Assembly: GCF_016613475.2 (NCBI RefSeq)
Contig: NZ_CP071517.1
Location: 1,612,001 to 1,676,000, forward strand
DNA length: 64,000 bases
Direction of reading: 5' to 3'
DNA from: Lysobacter arenosi
Lineage (GTDB): Bacteria > Pseudomonadota > Gammaproteobacteria > Xanthomonadales > Xanthomonadaceae
Shown piece by piece: positions 19,175-29,539 of the stretch. How positions within the stretch are numbered: position 1 is the stretch's first letter; each line of letters starts with the position of its first letter. Under the pieces are notes generated by a model. That model had not been told where the DNA came from. It did no database searches and saw only the letters and a program-made list of their open reading frames with translations. A program made the translations under genes and the position numbers.

Positions 19175-22100
19175 TCAACGCGCGGGCGGCACCGTGGTCT
19201 GGGCCCTGCCCTGCTCGCTGCCGACCACCTCGACCTTGGGCTCCTTCCAGGGCCCGGTGACGCGGTAGGTGCGCGAGGCCATCTGGCCCAGCGGCTTCTG
19301 CAGCACCGCGTTGGCGGCGGCACCGATCGCCGCGCCGACGGGACCTGCGGCGATCGCGCCAGCCACGGTCAGCAGGTTGCCCGCCTTGGGCCGCACTTCG
19401 ATGGTCTGGTCGAAGCTCTGCGCACGCAGGTTGGCGCTGCCGCTGATGCTGATCTGCGCGGCCGGGCCGTCGATCGAGATGGCGTCGCTGTGGGCTGTGC
19501 CCGCGGTGAAGCGCACCTTGCCGCCGGCGCGGTTGAAGGCGAAGCCCTTGGAGAAGAAATCGCGGAAGTCGAGCATCAGGCGGCGCGGCAATTGCGCCAG
19601 GCTGAGCAGGCCCAGCACGCGGCCGGCACCGGGTTCGACTTCAAGCAGGCGGCCGTCACGGATGTCGGCATCCAGCGAGCCTTCCAGCGTCGCCAGGTTG
19701 AAATCACCCGGAGCGCCGTTCCACCCAGCGGCAAAATGCATCGTGCCGATGCCGCCGGCGAGCTGCTGGCTCATGCCGAAGCCGCCGAGCAGTGCGCCCA
19801 GATCCTTGCTGTCGATCTTCACGTCCATCTGCGTGCGCGCAGCGGCGCCGCGTCCGTTCCAGTCACCGCTGACGTCGAGGTTCTGGCCGGGGCTGCGCAT
19901 GCGCAGTTGTTCGAAGCGCATGCCGGTGCTGGTCGGGCGCGTGCGCAGGTTGGCTTCACCCAGTCGCGCATCGGCCACGCGCAAGTCGGCGATGTCGATG
20001 GTCAGCGCCGGAATCTTCGCCGGATTGAAGCCGTCGTTGCTGGCTGCGGCCGGTGCGGCAGATGCGGCCGTGGGCGGCGCAGCAGAGGCGGCTGTCGGAG
20101 TCGCTCCACCTGCCGGTTTCGGTGCACGCCAGTACACGCGCTCGAAGCGTCCCGCGATCGGCGCGCCTTCGCCCGCCGGAATCAGCACGGCACCCTGCAG
20201 CGCCGCGCCTTCGACCTGCACCGCGGTGGCGCCCTGTGCCGCCGGCACCACCACCAGATGCGTATCGGCGAACGCACCGCCTACGAGGTTGAGCCGTTGC
20301 GCGGTCACGTCGATGCGCTGCAGCGCAAGTCCGCCGCCACTGCCGCCATACATCATGGCCACCCAGTCGATGGCATCGAGCACCGGCGCGCGGCCCGTGG
20401 CCACCAGGCCTTGTGCGGGAGGCGCCTCATCGACGCGCGTGCTGCCCAATGCGATGCGTACGCCGGTCTGCGACTTTCCGGGCGCGACTTCGCGGCTGCG
20501 CGCGCGCACGGCGATCAGGTCGCCAAGGCTGACGCGGATGTCGTCGCTGCCCATCGGCAGCGGCGCATCGATCGTCGCTGCAAGCGCATCGTCGGCCGGC
20601 TTGCGCAGCGGTGCCGGTAGGTTGAGCGCCGTGCCGACGAGATCGGACTTCAGCTGCAGCGACGTCGGCGCGGCGCGCCCCTTCGCCGCCTTGGTGATGT
20701 CGATGCCCACCGTCCAGCGCGAACGACCGTCGACGTAAGGCTTCAGCCAGGCCATTTCCGGCGCGCGGTCGAGCAGGCTGGCGATGGTCATGTCGGCATC
20801 GAGGCCGGCTTCGAACATGTGCGATTTGTCGGTGACGTACTGGTCGCCCGCGAGCAGGGTCAGGCGTCCGGGCTGGCCATCGTGGCGCACGCGCAGATCC
20901 TTGGCGCCGAAACCACCGTTCGCGTATTCGGCGCGGCCGTTGACCTCATCGAAGGCCAGCTTCCAGCGCGGATCGGCGAGCTTGGCATCCTTGAGTTCGA
21001 CCGTACCGCCAATCACCGTTCTGGCATCGGGCACCAGCGGCATCTTCATGTCGAAGCCGACCTGAGCCGCGCCGCTTGCGACAACGTTGTTCAAGGTATC
21101 GGCATGGTCCTGTTGCAGCGGACTGTTGCGCAGCAGTTCCACCAGTTGGGTGGCGTCGGCGCCACCCTGGGCGTTGATCGTCAGCGCGCCGCCGCCGTAA
21201 TGGTCGATGCCAGCGCGCACCTGGTCGATGTCGACACCGGCCAGTTTGCCGCGGCCCTCGACAGTGAAACCGTCGGCAATGAAGGCGAGATCGGCATTGA
21301 GGCCTTCCACTGCCGGCCAGCCGGGCTGGAACTTGACCACCGCATCTTCCAGCTGCGCCACCGCTTCGAAACGACCGTTGCGGTCGCGGAACGGCCAATC
21401 GTCCAAGTCGCCGGACACGACCGCATGGCCGTTGCGGAGCTGGCCGCCGACCAGCGCGGAGTCGAGCCAGCCGATCAGGCGCGGCGACATCTTGTGGCGG
21501 ATCCAGAAACCCTTGGCCGCCGGCACCTGGGTCGGGTCGATGTCGGCGGCGATGTCGATCCAGGGACGCGAACCATCGCCCTGCCACCACAAACCACCAC
21601 GCGCCTCAACACCGAAGTTCTCGCCCTTGATCGCAAGCGCCGGCGTGCCGATTCGCCAGCCGGCGCCCTCGCGCCAGCCGCTGACCAGGCCCTGCAGCGA
21701 AGCGGTGTGGGCAACGCCAAATCCGCGCGGCCAGTCGAACACCATCGGCGACTTCGGGTCGAGCACGAAACTGAAGCCATCGGCATCGCCGTCGAACTCA
21801 CCGGCCAGTCCGCTCAGGCCCGGCGCATTGCCAGCGGCCTTGAATCCGAACGCGGCGATGCGCGCATGCGTGCGCATCGGCCCGCCACGCACGCCCGCCA
21901 CTTCGATCCGCTGCAGCGAAACCTGCGGCGTGGTGGTGTACAGCCACTGGCGAAGCCCCGGTTCGAGGCGGTCGCTGAGTGCGGCCGCGGCGAGCAGCGG
22001 GCCGGCGTCGATGCGATCGGCCACCATCGCATAACGGGCACCACCGGCTACGGCCCAGGCCATCGAGCTTCTGCGCATGGCCGGCACTGTCGATGCGCAG

Positions 22101-23053
22101 CTTCGGCGCGTCGGCGCGCCAGCCGCCATCGACCACGCGCCAGCGCGCGCGGGTTTCGATACGCGGAAACAGCACGCGCGGCACCGAACCGTTGGCCAGT
22201 GCCGCGCCACGCAGCCCGACACGATCGAGCGCTGCGTCAACGATGACCTCGGTGATGCGGTGGCCACGCAGCTGCGCCCACGCTTCGGCGCGTCCCTGCC
22301 CCGATTCGCTGCCGACGCCTGCCAGTTGCAGCAGCGGGCCCCAGGCAGCCAGGTCGGCGCGACGCGTGCCCAGATAGGCGCGGCCATCGCCCTGCTTGCG
22401 GTCAAAATCGAACACCGCGTCCAGCGGCGACATCGGCGCGCCCGCCACACCCACGCTCGGCCAGGCGCGCACGCCTGCACGCACGCGCGGGCCGTCGACG
22501 CGCAGGCGCAGATCGATGCGCGGAATGCGCGCGTCGATGCCCAGCTGCGGCGCCATGATCGTCAGCTTGCCGCCGATCACCTGCAGCTCGCCCAGGCCTT
22601 CCAGCGCCGACAGCGGATCGCGGGCAGGCTGTTCCTGGCCCGGCAGACCGCGTACTTTCCAGCGCGCGTCGTCGCTTCGCTCCACAGGGTCAGGTCGAGG
22701 TCGCGCAGGCGCAGTTCCGAGAACGCGTGTCCCGGAAGCAGGCCGGCGTAGACCGACACCAGCATCTCGGTATCGCCGACGGTGAAGGCCTGGTCGCCCG
22801 CGCCGACGCGCAGGTTGTCCAGTCGCAGCAATGGCCCGCGTCGGGTCCAGTCGGTTTCGACCTTGTCGAACGACACCGGCCGGCCGGCACGCTCGGAGAG
22901 CCATGCCGCCACGCGCTTGGGGTTGCTCTCGGCCAGCGGCAGCAACTGGCTGGCGATCGCCAGCACCAGTGCGATCAGCACCAGCACCAGCGCGGTGGTG
23001 TAGACCAGGCCGCGACGGGCGATGCGCAGACGGCGGCGCATGGGCGTCGGCAT
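19175..23053 (-). CDS. yhdP: YhdP-family AsmA-like lipid-transport protein (frameshifted in this sequence)
   Basis: About 1292 aa from the ATG at 23053 (GGAG upstream); E. coli YhdP is 1266 aa. YhdP is an inner-membrane-anchored periplasmic bridge of the AsmA group that moves phospholipid to the outer membrane. One N-terminal membrane helix (GLVYTTALVLVLIALVLAIA) is followed by DUF3971 and a C-terminal AsmA-like part with LSLAQLPRRLMLDFRDFFSKG and the ending VTGPWKEPKVEVVG. Three frames must be joined. One base seems missing near 22673-22676, between LTLWSE and DDARWKVRGLPGQ. One base is extra beside CCAGG at 22055-22061, where AQKLDAWAVAGGARYAMV is expected. The two changes cancel, so total length is a whole number of codons. 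The order rng-yhdP-tldD supports identity. Confidence 0.9.
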
Positions 23054-23167
23054 CAATGCGCTCCGTGCGCGAATCGCGTGCAACGGTGCGAACCCGGTGC
23101 ATGCCGGCACACCGTGAGTTCCTGTCCGCCAGCTTTGCCTGTGGTCGCGCTCCGGCCCAGGCGCCTG

Positions 23168-24661
23168 TCAGAGCAGAACAACATCAAACTGCTCCTGCGC
23201 ATACTGGTCGTCGGCCTGGAAGCGGATCGACTTGGCGAGGAACTCCTCCAGTTCGGCCACCGCCGCCGACTCCTCGTCGGTGATGCGCGCGACCACCTTC
23301 GGCGAGGCGATCACCAGCAGCCTTTGCGCGTCGAACTGGCGCACCTGGCGGACGATGTCGCGGAAGATCTCGTACGTCACCGTCTCCGGCGTCTTCAGCG
23401 TGCCGCGCCCGCCGCATTCGTGGCAGGGCTCGGACAGCTGGCGCTCCAGGCTTTCGGTGGTGCGCTTGCGCGTCATCTCGACCAGGCCCAGCGGCGAGAA
23501 CTCGTACACCGTGGTCTTGGCGTGGTCGCGCGCCAGCGACTTCTCGAGCTGCCGCAGCACCTGCCGCTTGTGCTCGGAGTCGGTCATGTCGATGAAGTCG
23601 ATGATGATGATGCCGCCGAGGTTGCGCAGGCGCAGCTGGCGCGCCACCGACTGCGCGGCCTCGAGATTGGTGCGGTACACCGTCTCCTCGAGGTTGCGCT
23701 GGCCGAGGAAGGAACCGGTGTTGATGTCGACCGTGGTCATCGCCTCGGTCTGGTCGATCACCAGGTAACCGCCGGACTTGAGCGGCACTTCCTTGTCGAG
23801 GGCGCGCTGGATCTCGTCCTCGACGCCGTAGAGGTCGAAGATCGGCCGTGCGCCGGTGTAGTGCTCGATCTTCTCGTCCAGGCCGGGCATGTACTGCGCC
23901 GCGAACACGCGCAGGCGTTCGCAGGTTTCGCGCGAGTCGACGCGGACCTTCTCGACGTCCTTGCGCATCAGGTCGCGGACCGCGCGCAGCGGCAGGTTCA
24001 GGTCCTCGTACACGCGCTCGCCAACGCGGGCGCTGCGCGAGCGTTCCTCGATCAGGCCCCAGACCCGGCCCAGGTACGCCACGTCCTCGGCCAGCTGTTC
24101 TTCCGGCTGGCCTTCGGCGTTGGTGCGCACGATATAGCCGTGGCTGTCGCTCGACGGCGCGAGCGAGGTGATGTGCGCCTTCAGGCGCGCTCGCTCGGCC
24201 TCGTCCTCGATGCGCGCCGACACGCCGACCACCCGCGTGCGCGGCAGCAGCACCAGGTAGCGCGAGGGAATGCTGAGCTGGGTGGTCAGGCGCGCGCCCT
24301 TGCTGCCGATCGGGTCCTTGACCACCTGCACGATGATGTCCTGGCCTTCGCGCAGCAGTTCGGCAATCGGCCGCGTCGGTGCCGGCGGCAGCGGCGCTTC
24401 CTCGCCTTCGCTGGCACCTTCGGCCACCGGCACCGGCTTGATGATGTCGGCCGCGTGCAGGAATGCGGCGCGTTCCAGGCCGATCTCGACGAACGCCGCC
24501 TGCATGCCCGGCATGACCCGCTGGACCTTGCCCTTGTAGATGTTGCCGACTACGCCGCGGCGCCAGCCGCGTTCGATGTGCAGTTCCTGGAGCATGCCGT
24601 TTTCGACGACGGCAACGCGGGTTTCGCGGGGCGTAACGTTGACCAGTATTTCTTCGGTCAC
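23168..24661 (-). CDS. rng: Ribonuclease G
   Basis: 497 aa (E. coli RNase G 489). A single-strand endoribonuclease of the RNase E/G family acting in 16S rRNA 5'-end maturation and mRNA decay. The S1 domain starts with [26 protein letters not shown] sequence after residue 35. The catalytic DNase I-like part has VDINTGSF and the metal-binding IIIIDFIDM. The zinc-link CHECGG follows near residue 420. The RNase E C-terminal scaffold is absent, so this is G and not E. Its ATG overlaps the maf stop by 4 bases (ATGA), indicating translational coupling. Confidence 0.96.
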   Translation of the reverse strand: MTEEILVNVTPRETRVAVVENGMLQELHIERGWRRGVVGNIYKGKVQRVMPGMQAAFVEIGLERAAFLHAADIIKPVPVAEGASEGEEAPLPPAPTRPIAELLREGQDIIVQVVKDPIGSKGARLTTQLSIPSRYLVLLPRTRVVGVSARIEDEAERARLKAHITSLAPSSDSHGYIVRTNAEGQPEEQLAEDVAYLGRVWGLIEERSRSARVGERVYEDLNLPLRAVRDLMRKDVEKVRVDSRETCERLRVFAAQYMPGLDEKIEHYTGARPIFDLYGVEDEIQRALDKEVPLKSGGYLVIDQTEAMTTVDINTGSFLGQRNLEETVYRTNLEAAQSVARQLRLRNLGGIIIIDFIDMTDSEHKRQVLRQLEKSLARDHAKTTVYEFSPLGLVEMTRKRTTESLERQLSEPCHECGGRGTLKTPETVTYEIFRDIVRQVRQFDAQRLLVIASPKVVARITDEESAAVAELEEFLAKSIRFQADDQYAQEQFDVVLL

Positions 24662-25242
24662 TTCAACACTCCGAACTGGCGCAGCAAGGTGGCGGTCTCG
24701 TACAACGGCAATCCCATCACGCCGGAGTAGCTGCCGGAAAGTCGGGTGGTGAATGCCTCGGCCAGTCCCTGGATCGCATACGCGCCTGCGCGCCCGTGCG
24801 GCTCGCCGCTGGCCACGTAGTCGTCGATCTGCGACTGGCTTAGCTCGGCGAAGGTGACTTCGGAAACCGAGACGGCCTGCGCCTCGCGCGACGGCGAAAC
24901 CAGCGACACTGCCGAGATCACCTGGTGGGTACGTCCGGAGAGTCTGCGCAGCATCGCCGCGGCATCGGCATCGTCGGCCGGCTTGCCGAACACTTCATCG
25001 TCGAGCACGACCTCGGTGTCGGAACCGAGCACGACCGCGGCGGGGTTGCCGACCACCTTGAGCAGACCGGCCCCGGCCTTCTCGCGGGCGACCCGGCGCA
25101 CGTAGGATTCGGCCGGCTCGCCGGGCAGCGGGTGCTCGGGGATGTCGAGGTCGAGCACGCCGAACTCCAGGCCGGGCTGGCTCGACAGGAGCCGGCCCAG
25201 CAATTCGTGCCGGCGCGGGGATTTGGAGGCGAGGTAAAGCAT
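24658..25242 (-). CDS. maf: Maf-family nucleotide pyrophosphatase (YhdE type)
   Basis: 194 aa from the ATG at 25242. Hydrolyses non-canonical or pyrimidine nucleoside triphosphates (dTTP/UTP in YhdE). Signatures: [14 protein letters not shown] at the N-terminus, the central [19 protein letters not shown], and [15 protein letters not shown], whose AGAY-IQG pattern is that of the YhdE branch rather than the 7-methyl-GTP branch. First gene of the conserved maf-rng-yhdP-tldD run; its stop overlaps the rng start. Earlier in-frame starts (25254, 25296) add unconserved residues. Confidence 0.94.
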   Translation of the reverse strand: MLYLASKSPRRHELLGRLLSSQPGLEFGVLDLDIPEHPLPGEPAESYVRRVAREKAGAGLLKVVGNPAAVVLGSDTEVVLDDEVFGKPADDADAAAMLRRLSGRTHQVISAVSLVSPSREAQAVSVSEVTFAELSQSQIDDYVASGEPHGRAGAYAIQGLAEAFTTRLSGSYSGVMGLPLYETATLLRQFGVLK

Positions 25243-25364
25243 CGGCGAAAGCATAACCCGCGCTGACTGCGCGGCAGCGCGCGCGACGCTCTCCAACCCC
25301 GACGAGGCTCACGAATCGTTCACTGCACCATCCAGACCCTAGCCCCAACCTCAAGGAGTTGTTC

Positions 25365-26114
25365 ATGCACCTGCCGTCTTCCCGCCTGACCCTTCGCCCG
25401 CTCGTGCTGGCCGCCGCCCTCGCCTTTGGAGCATTCCCCGTCGTGAGCCCCGCCCAGACCACCCCGTACGTTGCAACCGACGGCACCCTGCTGTCGGTGT
25501 CGGCCCAGGCCGAGGCCCGCCGCGCGCCGGACATCGCCACCCTGTCCACGGGCGTGGTGACCCAGACCGCCGACGCCAATTCGGCGATGCGCGCCAATGC
25601 CGAGCAGATGACCAAGGTGATCGCGGCGATCAAGGCCGCCGGGATCGCGGAGCGCGACATCCAGACCAGCGGCGTCAACCTCAACCCGCAGTACAAGTAC
25701 GGCGAGAACCAGCCGCCGACGATCACCGGCTACCAGGCGCAGAACACGGTCAACATCACCGTCCGCGACATCGCCAAGCTCGGGAAGATCATGGATGCGC
25801 TGACCGCCACCGGCGCCAACCAGATCAATGGCCCGACCTTCGACATCGACGACGCCAAGAAGGGCGAGGCTTACGACGAGGCGCGCCGCGCCGCGGTCGA
25901 AAAGGCGCAGACGCGCGCGCAGATGTACGCCAAGACGCTGGGGCTGAAGGTCCGCCGCATCGTCAGCATCAGCGAAGGTGGCAGCTTCTCGCCGCCGCGG
26001 CCGATGCCGATGATGGCGATGGCGCGCGGCAAGGAAGCCTTCGACACGCCGATCGCAGCGGGCGAAAACACCCTCTCGGTCAACCTGGATGTCGTCTTCG
26101 AACTGGGGAACTGA
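25365..26114 (+). CDS. SIMPL (DUF541) domain periplasmic protein
   Basis: 249 aa from the ATG at 25365, six bases after AAGGAG. A Sec signal peptide (about residues 1-31, ending SPAQT) is followed by a SIMPL/DUF541 domain: LLSVSAQAEARRAPDIATL, AAGIAERDIQTSGVNLNPQY, and the later ARRAAVEKAQTRAQMYAKTLGL. E. coli homologue YggE is linked to oxidative stress, but the molecular role is unknown. The next small gene starts 4 bases after its stop, so they are probably co-transcribed. Divergent from maf. Confidence 0.9.
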   Translation: MHLPSSRLTLRPLVLAAALAFGAFPVVSPAQTTPYVATDGTLLSVSAQAEARRAPDIATLSTGVVTQTADANSAMRANAEQMTKVIAAIKAAGIAERDIQTSGVNLNPQYKYGENQPPTITGYQAQNTVNITVRDIAKLGKIMDALTATGANQINGPTFDIDDAKKGEAYDEARRAAVEKAQTRAQMYAKTLGLKVRRIVSISEGGSFSPPRPMPMMAMARGKEAFDTPIAAGENTLSVNLDVVFELGN

Positions 26115-26118
26115 TCCC

Positions 26119-26298
26119 ATGACCCGCTCCGGCAAAACCACCCCGCCCGCCGCCGATCCCCGCCCCGGCCAGAATCCGGGCTACCCCGAGCCGAAGCCGC
26201 GCGACCGCGAGGACGCACAACAGCCGCATCCCAAGCGCAAGCCGGATCCGGACGAAGGTGGACTGGGACGGGAGCCGGAGAAGATGCCGGAGCGCTGA
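26119..26298 (+). CDS. Small proline-rich charged protein, unknown
   Basis: 59 aa. Composition is very rich in Pro, Arg, Glu and Asp with no hydrophobic stretch (for example PEPKPRDREDAQQPHPKRK), so it is probably disordered. It begins 4 bases after the SIMPL gene's stop (GGGAACTGATCCC upstream) and is followed by a strong terminator, which supports a real two-gene transcript. I do not recognise the family; it could also be non-coding sequence of biased composition. Confidence 0.5.
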   Translation: MTRSGKTTPPAADPRPGQNPGYPEPKPRDREDAQQPHPKRKPDPDEGGLGREPEKMPER

Positions 26299-26316
26299 TC
26301 GCTCCCACGCTGCACA

Positions 26317-26351
26317 CATCAGGCCCGCCCCGTGCGGGCCTGATGCTTTTT
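26317..26351 (+). terminator. Rho-independent terminator
   Basis: A 12-bp perfect stem (CATCAGGCCCGC / GCGGGCCTGATG) with a 5-base loop is followed by CTTTTT. It ends the SIMPL/small-protein transcript. Confidence 0.9.
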
Positions 26352-26422
26352 GCAGGTGCTTCAACCCCGTTGCCGACATGGATGCGTTTGCCGCAAGTGC
26401 AGACCACACCAGGAGGCATGCC

Positions 26423-27109
26423 ATGTCGAATGCGATTTCCCTGCGCCACCAGGCCGGTTCGTTCCAGGTCCCCGATGTCGATGGCGGTCGCATCATCGCC
26501 AGTGCCAGTGCCATCGCCGTCAATGCGGTGGTGGTGATGCTGCTGATGGTGCCGCTGGTGAAGTACGCGCCGCCGGTGCAGGACGACTTCATCCAGGTGT
26601 TCGAAATCGTCCCGCGCAAGCCTGTCGAACCGCCGCCGCCACCGCCGCCGCAGGACGTCAGGATCGAACGCACGCCGACCAGGCCGGAACCCGTGCCTTC
26701 GCAACGGCTGGCTCCCGCGGAGACGACAGTCACCGAAGCGGTTGTCGACGCCCAGCCAGGTGATGAGGCGCTGCCGCCGGTGGAACCCGGCACGCCGGAC
26801 GGATCGGTGGGCGAGCCGATGCAGCCCGCCAGCGGTTCGGTGCTGCAGGCCTTGTCGGCACCGGCGCCGGACTACCCGCGCGAGGCCATGCGACAGGGCC
26901 TGGCCGGCACGGTCGAACTGGAGATCCTGGTCGGGATCGACGGTCGCCCGCTGGACGTGCGCGTGGTCCGCAGCAGCGGGCACCGCGTGCTCGACCAGGC
27001 GGCCCGGCGCGCGGTGCTGGCGCAGTGGACCTTCCAGCCGGCCTTCCGCAATGGCCAGGCGGTGCAGGCGCTGGGACGCGTGCCGATCGAGTTCAAGCTG
27101 GCGCGGTGA
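26423..27109 (+). CDS. TonB-family energy transducer protein
   Basis: 228 aa from the ATG at 26423, six bases after AGGAGG. One N-terminal membrane helix (residues about 24-46, SAIAVNAVVVMLLMVPL) lies behind a longer than usual cytoplasmic segment. A proline-rich periplasmic linker (EPPPPPPP, then TRPEPVP) follows, then a TonB C-terminal domain: PDYPREAMRQGLAGTVELEI, DGRPLDVRVVRSSGH and AVLAQWTFQPA. TonB couples the proton motive force to outer-membrane receptors. No exbB/exbD is nearby, so it may be an accessory TonB using another complex. Convergent with rlmH. Confidence 0.88.
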   Translation: MSNAISLRHQAGSFQVPDVDGGRIIASASAIAVNAVVVMLLMVPLVKYAPPVQDDFIQVFEIVPRKPVEPPPPPPPQDVRIERTPTRPEPVPSQRLAPAETTVTEAVVDAQPGDEALPPVEPGTPDGSVGEPMQPASGSVLQALSAPAPDYPREAMRQGLAGTVELEILVGIDGRPLDVRVVRSSGHRVLDQAARRAVLAQWTFQPAFRNGQAVQALGRVPIEFKLAR

Positions 27110-27120
27110 GCGATGGCTGT

Positions 27121-27145
27121 CCGGGCTGCGTTGCGCGCAGCCCGG
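27121..27145. terminator. Hairpin between convergent TonB-like gene and rlmH
   Basis: A 10-bp perfect stem (CCGGGCTGCG / CGCAGCCCGG) with a TTGCG loop, 11 bases after the TonB-like gene's stop and 21 bases before the rlmH stop. No T-tract; a shared terminator is likely from its position only. Confidence 0.45.
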
Positions 27146-27166
27146 GCGGTCGATCAGGCGCGGCGA

Positions 27167-27637
27167 TCAGGCGCGATGGTAAGGATGGTTCGCCAGCAAC
27201 GCCGCCGCGCGGTACAGCTGCTCGGCGGCGACCAGCCGCACCAGCATGTGCGGCAGCGTCAACGGTCCCAGCGACCACGATTCGTCGCCGCGCGCGATCA
27301 CGTCCGGTGCGTGCCCTTCCGGGCCGCCGATCAGGAAGGCCAGGTCGCGGCCCTGCCCGCGCCAATGTTCCAGTCGCTGCGCCAACTGCTCCGACGACCA
27401 GGTGCGGCCGCGACCGTCGAGGGTGATCACGCAGGCGTTCTTCGGCAGCGCGGCCAGCACGCGCGCGCCTTCGTCCTGGGTTGCACGCACGGCGTCGCGG
27501 CCCTTGCCGCGCAGGCCGGGCTCGATCTCGACCAGCTCCAGCGGCAGCCAGTGCGACAGGCGCTTGCGGTATTCGCCGAAACCTTCGGCCACCCAGCGCG
27601 GGGCGTGCTCACCGACGGCGATCAATTTCGCTTTCAT
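27167..27637 (-). CDS. rlmH: 23S rRNA (pseudouridine1915-N3)-methyltransferase
   Basis: 156 aa (E. coli 155), a SPOUT-fold methyltransferase acting on helix 69 of 23S rRNA in the 70S ribosome. Signatures: MKAKLIAVGEHAPRWVAEGF at the start, the SAM-binding knot with FLIGGPEGHAPDV and WSLGPLTLPHMLVRLVAAEQ, and the final NHPYHR. In many genomes rlmH directly follows rsfS; here it is separated from rsfS by the PhoX-like gene. Confidence 0.97.
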   Translation of the reverse strand: MKAKLIAVGEHAPRWVAEGFGEYRKRLSHWLPLELVEIEPGLRGKGRDAVRATQDEGARVLAALPKNACVITLDGRGRTWSSEQLAQRLEHWRGQGRDLAFLIGGPEGHAPDVIARGDESWSLGPLTLPHMLVRLVAAEQLYRAAALLANHPYHRA

Positions 27638-27753
27638 CCGGGTGAATGGTACCGGTAGCGCGTCACGGTCCGACGCACTGACTTGGCGATGTCATCGTTC
27701 GGCCACGCCCGGCACCTAGGTTGCAGGCTCCCCCAGCCCCGCAGGAGCCGCAG

Positions 27754-29310
27754 ATGAATGCGTTGGATCTCTCCCGCCGCCAGGTCCTCAAAGGCGGCGC
27801 CGCCGCCATGGCCGTTAGCGCCATGAGCAGCCTTGGTGCGTTGTACTCACGTCAGGCGATGGCCGCCGGCGACCCGACCCGACTCGCCCCGATTCCCGGC
27901 CGCTACGGCCCGCTCGCCCCGGTCGCCGACCGCGCCACCGGACTGCCGCTGCTGCAGTTGCCGCGCGGCTTCAGCTACCGCTCCTTCGGCTGGAGCGGCG
28001 ATGTGATGAGCGACGGCCAACCCTGCCCCGACCGCCACGACGGCATGGCCGTGGTCGGCCTGCGCCGGCCGGGTTCGCGGCCGCGCAACCACAAGCACGA
28101 CCCGCATGACCACGGCCACGGCCGCGGTCACGAACTCGTCCTGATCCGCAATCACGAACGCGGCGGCGCCAGCCCGATCAACGCACCGGGCATGTACGAC
28201 AGCGGCGACATCGGCGGCGGCCAGGTCGCCGGCGGTGGCACCACCACGATGACCTGGCGCAATGGCGAATGGCGCAGCATCGAAGCCAGCCTCGGCGGCA
28301 CGCTGGTCAACTGCGCCGGCGGCCCGACGCCGTGGGGCAGCTGGCTGAGCTGCGAAGAGATCAAGACCGATGCGGTGTCGAGCACCGGCAAGAAACACGG
28401 CTACGTGTTCGAAGTGCACGCCGAAGCCGAACGCACCACCGGTCGCCCGCTGGTCGGGCTGGGGCGCTTCAGCCACGAAGCCGTCGCCATCGATCCGCGC
28501 ACCGGCGTGGTCTACCTGACCGAGGACGACCGCAACAAGTCGGGCCTTTACCGCTTCATCCCCAACGACCGCGCCGGCCGTTACGGCTCGCTCGAGCATG
28601 GCGGCCGCCTGCAGGCCGCGCGCGTGCGCCGCCAGCCCAATGCCGACCTCACCGTCGCCGCGATCGGCGATGAGTACGCGCTGGAATGGGTCGACATCCC
28701 CGATCCGGACCTGGACAGCATCGTCGCCCCGTCCGGCTTCCCCGACATTTCCGCCGGCGAGACCCTGAGCGGCCCGTTCGCACAGGCGTGGAGTTCGGGC
28801 GCACTGCGCATGAGCCGCGGCGAAGGCATCTGGCACAGCTACGGCAAGATGTTCATCGTCGACACCAGCACCGGCGTCGACGCACAGGGCCGCAAGGGCC
28901 GCGGCAACGGCGCGGTGTGGGTGCTCGACCTGCTCACCCAGCGCATGCGCGCACTGTTCGTCAGCGGCAACCAGCTGGCCGCGCACAACCCCGACAACAT
29001 CACCGTGAGCGGCCGCGGCGGCGTGCTGCTGTGCGAGGACGGCGGCGAAAGCCCGGACCAGTACGGCCCGGGTGCGCGACTGATCGGACTGACACGACAG
29101 GGCGAGTCGTTCTACTTCTGCAAGAACAACATCGAACTGACTTCGACGCAGATCGGCAACGCCGGCAAGGTCATTCCCGAAGGTGACTACCGCGAGAGCG
29201 AGTTCTGCGGTGCGTGCTGGGATCCTTCCAGCGAGACGTTGTTCGTCAACATCCAGACGCCGGGGATCACGGTGGCGATCACGGGGCCGTGGGAGCGTGG
29301 GCATCTGTAG
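27754..29310 (+). CDS. Tat-exported PhoX-like (DUF839) protein
   Basis: 518 aa from the ATG at 27754 after CAGGAG. Twin-arginine signal peptide: SRRQVLKGGAAAMAVSAMS. The mature part belongs to the PhoX/DUF839 group: GGTLVNCAGGPTPWGSWLSC, CEE, RFSHEAVAIDPRTGVVYLTED and DNITVSGRGGVLLCEDGG are typical. PhoX proteins are calcium/iron-dependent alkaline phosphatases; this one is shorter than classical PhoX, so phosphatase activity is not assured. A His-rich loop (residues 112-127, HKHDPHDHGHGRGH) is unusual and may bind metal. Divergent from rlmH. Confidence 0.88.
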   Translation: MNALDLSRRQVLKGGAAAMAVSAMSSLGALYSRQAMAAGDPTRLAPIPGRYGPLAPVADRATGLPLLQLPRGFSYRSFGWSGDVMSDGQPCPDRHDGMAVVGLRRPGSRPRNHKHDPHDHGHGRGHELVLIRNHERGGASPINAPGMYDSGDIGGGQVAGGGTTTMTWRNGEWRSIEASLGGTLVNCAGGPTPWGSWLSCEEIKTDAVSSTGKKHGYVFEVHAEAERTTGRPLVGLGRFSHEAVAIDPRTGVVYLTEDDRNKSGLYRFIPNDRAGRYGSLEHGGRLQAARVRRQPNADLTVAAIGDEYALEWVDIPDPDLDSIVAPSGFPDISAGETLSGPFAQAWSSGALRMSRGEGIWHSYGKMFIVDTSTGVDAQGRKGRGNGAVWVLDLLTQRMRALFVSGNQLAAHNPDNITVSGRGGVLLCEDGGESPDQYGPGARLIGLTRQGESFYFCKNNIELTSTQIGNAGKVIPEGDYRESEFCGACWDPSSETLFVNIQTPGITVAITGPWERGHL

Positions 29311-29339
29311 TTGGATTGGATCGAAGACCGGGAAATGAA

Positions 29340-29470
29340 GCGCCGGAGCGTTGTCCGCCGGGTCGGGGATTGCGCAGCAGCGGGACATGGATGTCCCGCG
29401 CCTCGCATCAGACAGGATGTCTGACTAAGGGGCGGAGCAATCCCCGGCCCGGCGGACAACGCCGCTCCGA
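29340..29470. repeat. Large imperfect inverted repeat with two inner hairpins (REP/BIME-like)
   Basis: Arms of about 34 bases, 29340-29373 and 29437-29470, are imperfect reverse complements. Between them lie two smaller hairpins with the same GGAT core: GCGGGACATGGATGTCCCGC (29380-29399) and CAGACAGGATGTCTG (29409-29423). It fills the space between the convergent PhoX-like and rsfS genes. Confidence 0.75.
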
Positions 29471-29490
29471 CGAGGATCGCCACAAAGCAG

Positions 29491-29514
29491 AACGGCGCCG
29501 CAAAGGGCGCCGTT
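29491..29514 (-). terminator. Terminator-like hairpin after rsfS
   Basis: A 9-bp perfect stem (AACGGCGCC / GGCGCCGTT) with a 6-base loop; on the reverse strand it is followed by TTCTGCTTTG. It lies 26 bases past the rsfS stop. Confidence 0.6.
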
Positions 29515-29539
29515 CCCACGGACTCGAAAACAGCAGAAG

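Noticed and set aside
22727..24730. 667-codon + strand open frame over rng and the start of yhdP
   Set aside because: Antisense shadow produced by high third-position GC; rng on the other strand has complete RNase G motifs.
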